64,000 bases of DNA from Cyclobacteriaceae bacterium (lineage in GTDB: Bacteria > Bacteroidota > Bacteroidia > Cytophagales > Cyclobacteriaceae). Below, in pieces: positions 34,602 to 43,670 of the stretch. How positions within the stretch are numbered: the stretch's first letter is position 1; each line of letters opens with the position of its first letter. The position numbers were made by a program, and so were the translations under genes. The stretch lies in assembly GCA_028278225.1 (NCBI GenBank), contig JANQEU010000095.1, positions 1 through 64,000 of the forward strand, given 5' to 3'. The notes below the pieces were generated by a model, which ran no database searches, was not told where the DNA came from, and was given only the letters and a program-made list of their open reading frames with translations.

Positions 34602-34801
34602 CGTTGCTTACGTCGCTTTTTTTGATCATCAGGAGGCTTGTCTTGCCGTTGCATTTTTCTGTACCCATATAAAAATAACAGAGTCAGGCTTAACATAAAA
34701 ATCCAGTATGATTCCGATATGCCAATTGTGATCGCCTGGTGTGTTCCAATGGCGAAAAAGCCGAGCGCAAGAAAAAACAATATGGAATCTACCGGCTTCA
34801 C
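34598..34801 (-). CDS. Small two-helix membrane protein between lptC and the CNNM gene
   Basis: A 67-residue protein with two hydrophobic segments (SILFFLALGFFAIGTHQAITIG, about 5-26, and YWIFMLSLTLLFLYGYR, about 32-48) and a basic Lys/Arg-rich tail. No known motif. It overlaps both neighbours by ATGA, at 34798-34801 with lptC and 34598-34601 with the CNNM gene, which strongly supports it as a real gene and suggests coupled translation. The role is unknown; a helper of either neighbour is plausible. Confidence 0.78.
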   Translation of the reverse strand: MKPVDSILFFLALGFFAIGTHQAITIGISESYWIFMLSLTLLFLYGYRKMQRQDKPPDDQKKRRKQR

Positions 34802-35337
34802 TGCTCATCTTCAACTGAAATGGTGCCGGCCGGTTTATGTATCTGGTAGGAGCTGAAATCCTGATTTGCCGTCAATCCCTCACCGGTATGGATCTCCCCC
34901 CCGGCAACTATGGTCACAAACTTGTCCGTATAAAATTTCTCTTCGGTAGGATTCCAGAACAATTCCTCCGTATTCAATATATCATCGGTATCCACATTCC
35001 GAACCACCACATTACCTTCTCCCCGGTACAGATCTTCAGCGTTTATGTAGTACGCCGCATTTGACCTGAAGGTGCATACCAATTTGTCATCCTCGAAATA
35101 CTCCAGAAATAATCCATCCGGGTAATCCTCATCTCCGCTTTCAAAATATAGCCTTTTCGGGGCCTTAAGCCTGACGGCCAGCGTGAAAGAGTCGGTCATG
35201 ATCATGTTGACATTGTCCATTTCCATCGTAGGCCCCTCATAAACCTCGGTCGTCAGGAGTTCCTTCCTGTTCTCGCAAAAACAAAGTAAAATGAACACCG
35301 TGATCCCAACGGAAAACCTACCGTAAAATGTATTCAA
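34798..35337 (-). CDS. lptC: LPS export ABC transporter periplasmic protein LptC
   Basis: A 179-residue protein with an N-terminal membrane anchor or lipoprotein signal (VGITVFILLCFCENR). The body has the LptC/OstA pattern: TTEVYEGPTMEMDNVNMIMTDSFTLAVRLKAPKRLYFESGDEDYPDGLFLEYF, then the beta-jellyroll repeats ending SYQIHKPAGTI. It bridges the inner-membrane LPS exporter and the periplasmic bridge. A TAnnTTTG box lies 31 bp upstream. A lipoprotein-type Cys near residue 20 is a Bacteroidota feature. Confidence 0.87.
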   Translation of the reverse strand: MNTFYGRFSVGITVFILLCFCENRKELLTTEVYEGPTMEMDNVNMIMTDSFTLAVRLKAPKRLYFESGDEDYPDGLFLEYFEDDKLVCTFRSNAAYYINAEDLYRGEGNVVVRNVDTDDILNTEELFWNPTEEKFYTDKFVTIVAGGEIHTGEGLTANQDFSSYQIHKPAGTISVEDEQ

Positions 35338-35367
35338 GGCAGTTATTTTTTGCTGTTAAATAAGTTT

Positions 35368-35375
35368 CAAAATTA
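35368..35375 (-). promoter_or_regulatory. Bacteroidota -7 box (TAATTTTG) for lptC
   Basis: Exact TAnnTTTG on the minus strand, 31 bp from the lptC start. It drives the lptC-small membrane protein-CNNM unit. It lies after the TPR terminator, so the two operons look separate. Confidence 0.45.
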
Positions 35376-35464
35376 CGGGTTATTAGGACAAACCCATGAG
35401 CAGATAATTAAATCATGATCTCATGTTGATGTTCCCAAGTCAGAAACTCAAATGTTACGCCAAC

Positions 35465-35496
35465 AAAAAACGGCCACAAATTAAGTTCATGACCGT
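35465..35496 (-). terminator. Rho-independent-like terminator after the TPR gene
   Basis: On the minus strand ACGGTCA and TGGCCGT pair (one G-U) across a 13-nt loop and are followed by T6. It lies 24 bp past the stop of the TPR gene at 35520, ending the coaX-omp-TPR transcript before lptC. Confidence 0.55.
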
Positions 35497-35519
35497 TAAT
35501 TTCATGATTTTTTTGTCGA

Positions 35520-36839
35520 TCAATTTGCCGGCCTTCTTTCAAGTACGACCGTTTCGTTGATCCAGCAACCTACCTGGTAGGTCTGTCCTTCCTGGTATTC
35601 TTCGTTAAACAGGTCCTCTATGGACGGAAATAAGGCTTTTGCTTTTGACATTCCATCCTGGTTACCGGCCAGCTTATACATCTTGTGTGCAGCAATGAAA
35701 ACGGCGTAATCATGGGTTTTGAACTCGCCTTTCTTGCAATCCTCGAAACTTCCCATGTACAAATTCCCTATCAGGTTGTATGGTTCCTTATTTGAGGGAT
35801 CAAACGACAGGGATTTACGTGCATTTGACCGGGCGCTTACCTTTTTGCCTTCCGAAGCGTCCATGGTTGCCATGTTCATATAGATCTCCGCTTTTTTGAT
35901 ATTTTCTTCAGTGAGTTCGATCGCCTGATTGTAGAAATCGTATGCAGTGGCCACATCACCGTCCTGGGCCGCACGGATGGCTAGGAATTTTGCAATACCA
36001 AACGAAGGCTCGTCTTCGTTTACCGCTTTTGCCGCCTCATAGGCCAATGGTCTGTCCGTGCATTTCCCGGTTAGCATCAGCTGGAAGATTTTCTTTGCAA
36101 TCTTGATATCTCCTGTTTCCCTGAATTTGGGGCCTAGTATTTCCTCGACAAAATCACAGTTCAGGTCGACCGTACTTGTGAGCATCTTATCAACGTTGTC
36201 TGCTATTTTGTCCAACGTGCTCAGGTTCTTTCCTTCTGCCCGTTTTGCGTCGATTACATCAGTTATCGCACTATAAATCTCAATCACCCTCTCATCAGAA
36301 ATATCTCCTCCCGTGAGTTTGTGCCTCCGTACGACATCCATGTACGCAACAAGATTATTGTTATAGAACTTGTCGCCATTTAGCTCAAATGACTTGTTGT
36401 ACATTTCATAGAGCTCGGCGTATTTTGATTTGTCACTTTTGTAAAATTTGTATGCCGGAAATACCTTCCTGTTCATGACATAGGCCTCTTTACCGAAGTA
36501 TTTAATCCTGAGATCATACATCTCAAGTGCCTTTTCCTGGTAACCGGCTTTCGTAGCTGCATCGGTTTCTTTCTCAGCAAGGTCCTGATAGATTTTGGCA
36601 CCATTTTGATACAAAGAAGTATTGAGGTCCGGGGTGTTTTCCAGAAGCCAGTCCAACGGTTCGATGGATTCATTCAATTTGCCCGCTTTCATCATGTCCA
36701 CATAGAGGGCATTTTTCTCTTTGGCTACGTCAACCTGTTCTCCCCAATTCCAACCCGGCTGTGATGAACCTGTCTGTGGCAACAGACTTGCCCCAATGAA
36801 GATAAGTGGGATAAATAGAGTTTTTGATACTTTATTCAT
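35520..36839 (-). CDS. Secreted tetratricopeptide repeat protein
   Basis: A 439-residue protein with a signal peptide (SKTLFIPLIFIGASLLPQTGSSQ). The mature part is all-helical with TPR-like pairs, for example AAQDGDVATAYDFYNQAIELTEENIKKAEIYMNMATMDASEGKKVSARSNARKSLSFDPSNKEPYNLIGNLY. A Cys near the C terminus is in GCWINETVVLERRPAN. It likely acts as a periplasmic scaffold. It lies 12 bp downstream of the outer-membrane protein gene in the coaX operon; this arrangement recurs in Bacteroidota from memory, but a direct partner is not known. Confidence 0.85.
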   Translation of the reverse strand: MNKVSKTLFIPLIFIGASLLPQTGSSQPGWNWGEQVDVAKEKNALYVDMMKAGKLNESIEPLDWLLENTPDLNTSLYQNGAKIYQDLAEKETDAATKAGYQEKALEMYDLRIKYFGKEAYVMNRKVFPAYKFYKSDKSKYAELYEMYNKSFELNGDKFYNNNLVAYMDVVRRHKLTGGDISDERVIEIYSAITDVIDAKRAEGKNLSTLDKIADNVDKMLTSTVDLNCDFVEEILGPKFRETGDIKIAKKIFQLMLTGKCTDRPLAYEAAKAVNEDEPSFGIAKFLAIRAAQDGDVATAYDFYNQAIELTEENIKKAEIYMNMATMDASEGKKVSARSNARKSLSFDPSNKEPYNLIGNLYMGSFEDCKKGEFKTHDYAVFIAAHKMYKLAGNQDGMSKAKALFPSIEDLFNEEYQEGQTYQVGCWINETVVLERRPAN

Positions 36840-36851
36840 TTTTCCAATTAT

Positions 36852-38117
36852 TTAATCATACCTTCTTTTAATAAACCATCGGTCGTTTATGGTCAAACCA
36901 AACACAATCTGGTAAAAGCTTTCCCTTACCAAATCATTATCGGTCGTTCCTCTCCATCCGAATTTAAAAGCAGTGTCCAAGCTGGATACACCGCTAACTG
37001 GCAGAGAAACACCAAAATTAATACCAAATTCGTTAATCTCAGTCCCATTTACCATATAAGGCAACTGTTTGTATTGCAATCCGAAGCGATAATGGACCCT
37101 CTGTAAATAATTGTTCACACTGTTATAATCAGGTACGATTTTTCCTCCTAAAGTAATACCAAGTGTGTTTCTCAGACTGTCCGCGGCGGCATTTTTAGAA
37201 TTCTCCCAGTTACGGTACTTTACATCCAGTCCAAATTGTAACTGGTTGCCGCTTTCATATGAGATTCCAAGTCCGAGGTTCATTGGGATCTCATATTCCA
37301 CGGCAAGATCCTCATTAATAATTAGCGCTCCCGGTAACTCGATTGAGCCATCACTCGTGAACCTGGACAATTTTGAGTTCCGTTTTCCGCTCAATTTTGT
37401 AGGTATCTCAAGAACACCACCGTAATTGATCGCTCGTGATTCACTGATTTTGAAAGAATGTCCGAAAGCAACGGCAAAATTCATATCGGAGTATGACACA
37501 TTATCCTGGTATATGACCGAGAAATCGTCAGCATCTTCCTCACCAGAAATGATGTTTTGAATACCCTTATCAATGGCCCCAAAGACATAGGAGGCCCGGA
37601 GTCCAAGTTTAAAATCCTTGTAAACATTGAAGCCATGGGACCAATTGACCTGCGACAAACCTCCTGACCCATCAAACCGGTTTTCCACTAATTCCCCTGT
37701 TTCCTCAAGAATTTGTTCGCCAACGATATTGTAGTTTACTGAACTAAACGGCAACAGGGTGATACTCGACGCCCATTTATTTGTGATCAATGGAAAAGAC
37801 AAGCCGATATAGCGCAAGCTCCCTGTTCGACCGGAAGTGTTCCCTTCCCCACCGATATACCTTCGGAAATCCATTTTAAACCCAACCTGAAATGAAGTCA
37901 GGAAATTGTATGGCAAAAAAGCCGGGTTTTGAGTATTAATATTGTAAACTTCGGGTGTCCCTATCCCCAATCCTCCCATAGCCTCATTATGCGGCAGAGA
38001 AAAATCGGATATTTCTCCCAGACCGTAGTTGGAATACGGTGAAATGATAGATTGTGAAAATACTGTAAAACTACCTGCTATGAGCAGTGCAGGTAAAACT
38101 CCTCTAAACAGCCTCAT
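36852..38117 (-). CDS. Putative outer-membrane beta-barrel protein
   Basis: A 421-residue protein with a signal peptide (LLIAGSFTVFSQ, end near residue 23). It starts SIISPYSNYGLGEISDFSLPHNEAMGGLGIGTPEVYNINTQNPAFLPY, typical of Bacteroidota FadL/PorV-like outer-membrane proteins. Alternating hydrophobic strands and aromatic girdles run through the rest, and it ends in FGLTINDRWFIKRRYD. Function is not assigned. Its start overlaps the coaX stop by 14 nt, so it is tightly coupled. Confidence 0.75.
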   Translation of the reverse strand: MRLFRGVLPALLIAGSFTVFSQSIISPYSNYGLGEISDFSLPHNEAMGGLGIGTPEVYNINTQNPAFLPYNFLTSFQVGFKMDFRRYIGGEGNTSGRTGSLRYIGLSFPLITNKWASSITLLPFSSVNYNIVGEQILEETGELVENRFDGSGGLSQVNWSHGFNVYKDFKLGLRASYVFGAIDKGIQNIISGEEDADDFSVIYQDNVSYSDMNFAVAFGHSFKISESRAINYGGVLEIPTKLSGKRNSKLSRFTSDGSIELPGALIINEDLAVEYEIPMNLGLGISYESGNQLQFGLDVKYRNWENSKNAAADSLRNTLGITLGGKIVPDYNSVNNYLQRVHYRFGLQYKQLPYMVNGTEINEFGINFGVSLPVSGVSSLDTAFKFGWRGTTDNDLVRESFYQIVFGLTINDRWFIKRRYD

Positions 38118-38829
38118 TATAAATCAAAATTCGATTCAATCCGGTCAACACTAAATTTGGGCGTACAAAGATGGGTGCTTTTATTATGCTTTCAAAGTAC
38201 TGCACATCACCGCCGGTAAGAATAACGTTCAGATCCTCATTTTCTGCTCTCAGGTGATCTATAAAACCTTTCATTTCATGTCCAATTGCTTCTTTGGATC
38301 CGCATATCAGGCTTTCGGAGGTACTTTTCCCGGGGAAACCGGTATCATGCTCTTTCCATGTCCCGGAGACATCGGGAAGTCCTTTTGTAAACTTATTCAT
38401 GGATTTCATTCTCATTGTAAAACCAGGAGCAATCGCACCTCCCTTAAAAACTCCATCAATTATGAGATCATAAGTAATGCAGGTCCCCATGTCAATCACC
38501 AAGGACGGACCCCGAAATAAATGATCAGCTCCTACAGCAGCTGCAATCCTGTCCAGTCCCAGTGTTTCCGGAGTTTTATACTCCAGGCCGATTGGCACTT
38601 TAGATGATACTTGAAACACAAAAGGTTGAAAATCATCGAACAACTTCTTAAGTTCAGTGCCAGTATGTGATACAGAGCAAATGATCACCTTATTATTCTC
38701 AGGGATATATTGCTTCAATTCCGCTATTGAATCCCATTGCCTGACATGGGAGATCTGATCACCATGAAATTCAGCGGACTTTATCCGGCTATTGCCTATA
38801 TCGATTGCGATATTAGGAAGATTGTGCAC
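38104..38829 (-). CDS. coaX: Type III pantothenate kinase
   Basis: A 241-residue ASKHA-fold kinase. It has the DIGNSRIKSAEF phosphate loop (about 10-21), TPETLGLDRIAAAVGA, the VIDMGTCITYDLI motif with the catalytic Asp, and GGAIAPGFTMRMKSM. It phosphorylates pantothenate in CoA biosynthesis. Type III needs a monovalent cation and is not feedback inhibited by CoA. A TAnnTTTG box sits 27 bp upstream; an outer-membrane protein and a TPR gene follow. Confidence 0.93.
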   Translation of the reverse strand: MHNLPNIAIDIGNSRIKSAEFHGDQISHVRQWDSIAELKQYIPENNKVIICSVSHTGTELKKLFDDFQPFVFQVSSKVPIGLEYKTPETLGLDRIAAAVGADHLFRGPSLVIDMGTCITYDLIIDGVFKGGAIAPGFTMRMKSMNKFTKGLPDVSGTWKEHDTGFPGKSTSESLICGSKEAIGHEMKGFIDHLRAENEDLNVILTGGDVQYFESIIKAPIFVRPNLVLTGLNRILIYNEAV

Positions 38830-38855
38830 TTTTCGATCGACTGGTTTATGGGTAA

Positions 38856-38863
38856 CAAAAGTA
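38856..38863 (-). promoter_or_regulatory. Bacteroidota -7 box (TACTTTTG) for coaX
   Basis: Exact TAnnTTTG on the minus strand, 27 bp upstream of the coaX ATG, in the short divergent region shared with the dehydrogenase gene. Confidence 0.45.
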
Positions 38864-38947
38864 CTTAATGAATTGATGCCGGTGAGCTATCTAAAACTGC
38901 AGAGGCCTGTGTCACAAAAAGCAAATTAAAACGGATTCAAAAAAATA

Positions 38948-38955
38948 TAGATTTG
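38948..38955 (+). promoter_or_regulatory. Bacteroidota -7 box (TAGATTTG) for the dehydrogenase
   Basis: Exact TAnnTTTG on the plus strand, 48 bp upstream of the ATG at 39003 and 24 bp upstream of the GTG at 38979. The transcription start would fall near 38962. No clear -33 box. Confidence 0.4.
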
Positions 38956-39002
38956 CGCTTGAAAGATAACAGATATAAGTGAATAAGGACTATCAAAATA
39001 AC

Positions 39003-40253
39003 ATGAAGGATCTACTCAAGAAATTTGAGGAAAAGGCTCCGCAGGTCGTCTTCGAATGGTCAGACACTGAGTCTGAGGCCAAGGGCTGGGTCGTGATCAA
39101 TACGCTGAGAGGGGGCGCGGCGGGAGGAGGCACCCGAATGAGAGTTGGCCTGGACCGTCATGAAGTGGAGTCTCTTGCCAAGACGATGGAAATCAAATTC
39201 ACCATATCCGGCCCGCAAATAGGAGGTGCGAAATCGGGAATAAACTTTGATCCGACAGATCCCAGAAAATACGATGTGTTAAAGAGGTGGTACAAAGCTG
39301 TCTATCCTCTTTTGAAGAATTACTACGGCACCGGTGGCGACATGAATGTTGATGAAATTAACGAGGTAATTCCGATCACGGAAAGTTTTGGGTTATGGCA
39401 CCCGCAGGAAGGAATAGTAAACGGTCATTATGATCCGCCTAAACCTCAGAAAATACATATGATCGGACGGTTACGGCAGGGGGTGTCTAAAATCCTGGAA
39501 GATTGGGAATATGTGCCGACTATGTACAAAAACCAGCAGATTGACAGGAAGTATACGGTCGCTGATATGATCACGGGATTTGGGGTTGCCGAGTCAGTGC
39601 GCCATTACTACAAAATCTGGGGAGGAGATATTACCCGGAAAAAGGCCATAATACAGGGATGGGGAAATGTGGGGGCAACCGCCGCGCTGTACCTTACAAA
39701 ATACGGAATGAAGATAAGCGGGATAATAGATAAGTACGGAGGATTGATCTCTGAAGAAGGTTTTGATTTGCCCGATATCAAAAAACTATTTCTGGATCGT
39801 GACGGCAACAAACTTGTATCGGAAGATATGATGCCGTTTGATGAGTGCAATGAAAAGATCTGGCAGACAGGCGGACATGTTTTTATCCCTGCTGCAGCTT
39901 CGCGGCTGGTCTCCAGGGTGCAGGCCGATGAAATGATTCGGAACGGTCTGGAAGTGGTGGCATGTGGTGCAAATGTGCCTTTTAACGATAAAGAAATATT
40001 CTACGGCCCCATCGCTGAGTATGTCGATCAGAATGTATCCCTGATCTCGGATTTCATAGCTAATTGTGGAATGGCCAGAACCTTTGCTTATCTGATGGAC
40101 CCGAAGAACGACAGCAAAATAACGGATGATGACATTTTCAGTGATATATCCAACACCATAAAAAGTGCCCTCAAGAGAATTCATTCACAAAATAGCGGTA
40201 GGACAAAGCTTGCACAAACTGCATTTCAACTTTCCCTTGAGGAATTAATTTGA
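39003..40253 (+). CDS. Glu/Leu/Phe/Val dehydrogenase family protein
   Basis: About 416 residues. It has GGAAGGGTRMR and GGAKSGINFDP (the Lys of the GGAKSG loop is the catalytic type), GTGGDMNVDE, and the Rossmann loop QGWGNVGATAAL. It reversibly deaminates an amino acid with NAD(P). The sequence is of the Bacteroidota branch beginning MKDLLKKFEEKAPQ, so I use ATG 39003; a GTG eight codons upstream (38979) is possible. Whether the substrate is glutamate or a branched-chain amino acid is not clear. It is divergent from coaX and upstream of nhaD. Confidence 0.9.
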   Translation: MKDLLKKFEEKAPQVVFEWSDTESEAKGWVVINTLRGGAAGGGTRMRVGLDRHEVESLAKTMEIKFTISGPQIGGAKSGINFDPTDPRKYDVLKRWYKAVYPLLKNYYGTGGDMNVDEINEVIPITESFGLWHPQEGIVNGHYDPPKPQKIHMIGRLRQGVSKILEDWEYVPTMYKNQQIDRKYTVADMITGFGVAESVRHYYKIWGGDITRKKAIIQGWGNVGATAALYLTKYGMKISGIIDKYGGLISEEGFDLPDIKKLFLDRDGNKLVSEDMMPFDECNEKIWQTGGHVFIPAAASRLVSRVQADEMIRNGLEVVACGANVPFNDKEIFYGPIAEYVDQNVSLISDFIANCGMARTFAYLMDPKNDSKITDDDIFSDISNTIKSALKRIHSQNSGRTKLAQTAFQLSLEELI

Positions 40254-40327
40254 TAGACTGAATTTGGTTTTGAGTCTGTGAATTACTTCTTTAGTGTAAG
40301 TAACAGCCATTGATCTAACCCGGAAGA

Positions 40328-41812
40328 ATGAATAAGCTGCTTAAAGTTGTACTGGTTATGACGCTCCTCATGAGTGTGACAACCGTATGTCTGGCAGCTA
40401 ATCCCGATGTTTCGGGGGTTGATTCCATTACCGTATTAGATTCCGGCCCTTCCGAGGGAGGCGGGGACCATCATGGCAGTGCTCCCTCCACCTGGAGTGT
40501 TTTGCCGTTTGTCCTTCTCCTTTTGATGATTGCCACGGGTCCGCTGTTCTATGAGCATTTCTGGCATAAGTCATACCCCATTGTGGCGGTTTCACTGGCA
40601 ATAATTGTGGTGCTGTACTATCTGTTCGTCTTGCACAATACTCACAGCCCCATCCATGCGATGGCCGAATACATTCAGTTTATCTCGTTACTTACGGGAT
40701 TGTTTGTAGCTTCAGGGGGGATCATGATAAATGTCGATAAGGAGGCAAAACCTATCACCAATGTTATCATCCTGGCAATAGGTGCAGTGATCGCAAATAT
40801 CATCGGGACTACAGGGGCTTCCATGTTACTCATCCGTCCTTTTATCCGGTTAAATCGCAATAGGATCAAACCTTACCATATCATTTTCTTCATTTTCATA
40901 GTCTCCAATATTGGCGGATGTCTGACTCCTATTGGGGATCCCCCATTATTTCTTGGCTTCCTCAAAGGGATACCTTTCTTCTGGACACTGACCAATAATG
41001 TTGTGCCATGGGTTTTTGGCGTCATCATTTTGCTGATCGTTTTCTTCTATTTTGACAAGGCCAACAAGGCTAATTGGGAACTGGACGATGAGGATGACAC
41101 AGGTGAGCCGACAAATGCAATTGGAATCAAAGGGAACAGGAATTTTTTATGGCTGGCAGTAATAGTCGGTTCCGTTTTTCTTGATCCGAATGTTTTTGAA
41201 TGGGTGCCGGGCATCGTATATGAAGGGCAGAAGTTTTCGTTTGTCAGGGAGATCATCATGCTCTCATGCGCATTTCTGTCATTTAAGTTTGCTGAGAAAA
41301 AGGCCCTGGCTGGAAATGAATTCAACTTTGAGCCAATCAGGGAAGTAGCTTTTATTTTCATTGGAATTTTCGGAACGATGATGCCCGCACTTGAGTTGGT
41401 AAGCAATTACGCGCAATCGCCTGAGGGTGCGGAGATGATCTCGCAAAATACACTTTACTGGGGAACAGGCTTGCTTTCCGGATTTCTAGACAATGCACCT
41501 ACTTACATTAACTTCCTCACTGCAGGCATGGCCGCCGATGGAGCAAGCATCAATAAGCTGAACGAGGTGGTTCAGTATGCCGCCGGGGGATTCCCTAATT
41601 CCATACTTGAGTTAAGGGCCATTTCGGTAGCAGCTGTATTTTTCGGTGCGATGACCTATATTGGAAACGGACCGAATTTCATGGTGAAATCCATCGCAGA
41701 ACAAGTGGGTATCAAAATGCCCTCTTTCTTCGGGTATATGGTGCGTTATTCAATACCAATTTTGTTACCAATGTTCCTGGTAGTCTGGTTGATCTTCTTT
41801 GCTTTCAACTAA
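40328..41812 (+). CDS. nhaD: Sodium:proton antiporter NhaD
   Basis: A 494-residue inner-membrane protein. A hydrophobic signal-like leader (LLKVVLVMTLLMSVTTVCLA, about 4-23) is followed by a His/Gly-rich stretch and about 12 transmembrane segments. IGTTGASMLLIRPFIR, NIGGCLTPIGDPPLFLGFLKG and FLDNAPTYINFL are NhaD-type ion transporter motifs. It exchanges Na+ (and likely Li+) for protons, as needed in saline settings. The stop overlaps the aspartokinase stop by 4 bp on the opposite strand. Confidence 0.93.
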   Translation: MNKLLKVVLVMTLLMSVTTVCLAANPDVSGVDSITVLDSGPSEGGGDHHGSAPSTWSVLPFVLLLLMIATGPLFYEHFWHKSYPIVAVSLAIIVVLYYLFVLHNTHSPIHAMAEYIQFISLLTGLFVASGGIMINVDKEAKPITNVIILAIGAVIANIIGTTGASMLLIRPFIRLNRNRIKPYHIIFFIFIVSNIGGCLTPIGDPPLFLGFLKGIPFFWTLTNNVVPWVFGVIILLIVFFYFDKANKANWELDDEDDTGEPTNAIGIKGNRNFLWLAVIVGSVFLDPNVFEWVPGIVYEGQKFSFVREIIMLSCAFLSFKFAEKKALAGNEFNFEPIREVAFIFIGIFGTMMPALELVSNYAQSPEGAEMISQNTLYWGTGLLSGFLDNAPTYINFLTAGMAADGASINKLNEVVQYAAGGFPNSILELRAISVAAVFFGAMTYIGNGPNFMVKSIAEQVGIKMPSFFGYMVRYSIPILLPMFLVVWLIFFAFN

Positions 41813-43128
41813 AGGTCAAAAAGCCTTTTATTCAAATATTGCAGGGATTTTTTCTTAAACCTCGAATCAACCAGGAGGGAAATATTATTTCTGCTCCCAC
41901 CGTATGAGATCATTCTGATCGGAACATTCTCCAGGGCATGAAAGATCTCTTTCCCCACCCCTTCATGTTCGGCCACAAGATCGCCAACAATGCATATAAT
42001 GGTCTGATTTTCATCCACTTCCACCTTGGCATATCCCTTTAGCTCATCGACAATGTCATCCAGAAATGCGGGATTATCAATTGTCAGCGACACGGCAATC
42101 TCCGACGTGGTGATCATGTCTACCGGCGTCTTGTATTTTTCAAAAATCTCAAATACCCTCCTCAGAAACCCATACGCATTGATCATACGGGTACTCTTGA
42201 TCTTTATGGCTGTTATGCCATCTTTCGCCGCTATGGCCTTTACCGCCTCCGGTGACTGATTTGAAGTGATGAGCGTTCCGTAGGCCTCAGGGTTCATCGT
42301 GTTTTTGATCCTGACGGGTACGTCTTCCTGCTGAGCCGGTATGATACAATTGGGGTGCAGGATCTTGGCGCCGAAATAAGCTAACTCACCAGCCTCCTCA
42401 AATGAAAGATCCGAGATGGGTTTTGTCTTGTCCACTACCCGGGGGTCATTGTTGTGCATGCCATCAATATCAGTCCAGATCTGGATCTCCTCCACTTTTA
42501 ATGCGGAGCCGATGAGTGTCGCGCTATAGTCGCTACCTCCCCTATCTAAATTGTCGATCCCACCATTCACATTCCTGCAAATAAATCCTTGTGTGATAAA
42601 AAGCGAAAACTCACGATACTGTGATAAAATGTTTTTCAGCTTGTTTGAAATAATCGTTAGGTCAGGCTCATGGTTCTCATTCAGGTAAATGAAGTCCGCC
42701 GCCATGATCAATTTCGATGATATGCCTGCTTCCTCCAGGTGAAGATAAAAAAGGTTTGTAGAGATCATCTCTCCCTGTACCACGATCACTTTTTCGATCT
42801 GCGGAAGGTAGGGCTGCCGGATAAGCCGGTCAATTTCTCCAAAATGTTGCGTAACGATTTCCGTAGCCCTTCCTCTTCGATCTTCATTTTCAAGCAATTC
42901 ACCGATAAAAGTCATATAGGACGACCTTAGCGCCCCTGACTTTTCCAGGGCAAGTTCGCGGTTCCCGTCTTTAAAATGTTGAATGATCTCCACCAATGAA
43001 TTGGTAGTACCGGATACGGCTGAAAGCACTACAATTTTCTCCTCATCACTTTTTGTTAAAAGTGCGCCTATGTGTTTCATACGTTGGGGCGTCCCAACTG
43101 ATGTACCTCCAAATTTTAAGACTTTCAC
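41809..43128 (-). CDS. lysC: Aspartate kinase
   Basis: A 439-residue monofunctional aspartokinase. It has the N-terminal KFGGTSVGTPQRM, FITQGFICRNVNGGIDNLDRGGSDYSATLIGSAL and EAGELAYFGAKILHP motifs, then two ACT domains that normally bind end-product amino acids. It starts the lysine/threonine/methionine branch. The homoserine dehydrogenase fusion found in other Bacteroidota copies is absent, so this is a separate isoform. It follows ribH (1-nt overlap at 43128) and converges with nhaD. Confidence 0.93.
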   Translation of the reverse strand: MKVLKFGGTSVGTPQRMKHIGALLTKSDEEKIVVLSAVSGTTNSLVEIIQHFKDGNRELALEKSGALRSSYMTFIGELLENEDRRGRATEIVTQHFGEIDRLIRQPYLPQIEKVIVVQGEMISTNLFYLHLEEAGISSKLIMAADFIYLNENHEPDLTIISNKLKNILSQYREFSLFITQGFICRNVNGGIDNLDRGGSDYSATLIGSALKVEEIQIWTDIDGMHNNDPRVVDKTKPISDLSFEEAGELAYFGAKILHPNCIIPAQQEDVPVRIKNTMNPEAYGTLITSNQSPEAVKAIAAKDGITAIKIKSTRMINAYGFLRRVFEIFEKYKTPVDMITTSEIAVSLTIDNPAFLDDIVDELKGYAKVEVDENQTIICIVGDLVAEHEGVGKEIFHALENVPIRMISYGGSRNNISLLVDSRFKKKSLQYLNKRLFDL

Positions 43129-43610
43129 TACTTTTTGAGCATTAACATTTTTGCGGCAGTAGCAGCGGCTTCATCGCCCTTGTTGCCATGCTTGCCTCCG
43201 GCCCGGTCCAATGCCTGCTGCCTGGTATCCGTAGTGAGTACTCCGAATACTACGGGTTTGTTGAACTTAAGGCTTACATCGGTCAGCCCACGTGAAACTG
43301 CCTGGCAGATAAACTCAAAATGACGGGTTTCACCCTGTATGACACACCCCAGACAAATGACCGCGTCAATATCCTCCCTGGCTGCCATCCACTGTGCTCC
43401 CAAACTTAATTCATAGCTGCCCGGAACATTTATCCTTTCGACTTGTTCCTTCTTTACTCCAACACTAAGCAGGGTCTGTAACGCTCCGGAGTACATTGAT
43501 TCCGTAACTTCCCTGTTCCATTCACTGACAACAATGGCAATCCTGGCATTACCAATATCCTGTAATCCGTCTGTACCGAAATCACTTAAGTTTTTATGTC
43601 CTGTTGCCAT
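43128..43610 (-). CDS. ribH: 6,7-dimethyl-8-ribityllumazine synthase
   Basis: A 160-residue lumazine synthase. It has IVVSEWNREVTESM (substrate Trp/Asn region), INVPGSYELSLGAQWM, ICLGCVIQGETRHFEFI with the catalytic His, and VVFGVLTTDTRQQALDRAGGKHGNKGDEAA. It condenses 5-amino-6-ribitylaminouracil with dihydroxybutanone phosphate in riboflavin synthesis. The last base of its stop is the first base of the aspartokinase start. A terminator-like hairpin ends just upstream (43615), so ribH probably has its own promoter or leaky read-through. Confidence 0.95.
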   Translation of the reverse strand: MATGHKNLSDFGTDGLQDIGNARIAIVVSEWNREVTESMYSGALQTLLSVGVKKEQVERINVPGSYELSLGAQWMAAREDIDAVICLGCVIQGETRHFEFICQAVSRGLTDVSLKFNKPVVFGVLTTDTRQQALDRAGGKHGNKGDEAAATAAKMLMLKK

Positions 43611-43614
43611 AAAT

Positions 43615-43648
43615 CAAAAAAGGGATAAAGCCTTTCAACCCTATCCCT
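43615..43648 (-). terminator. Rho-independent-like terminator after the TPR gene
   Basis: On the minus strand AGGGATA pairs with TATCCCT across a 14-nt loop and runs into TTTTTT. It is 23 bp past the stop of the TPR gene and directly in front of ribH. Confidence 0.6.
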
Positions 43649-43670
43649 CAAATTTATTTATTCGGGTTGA

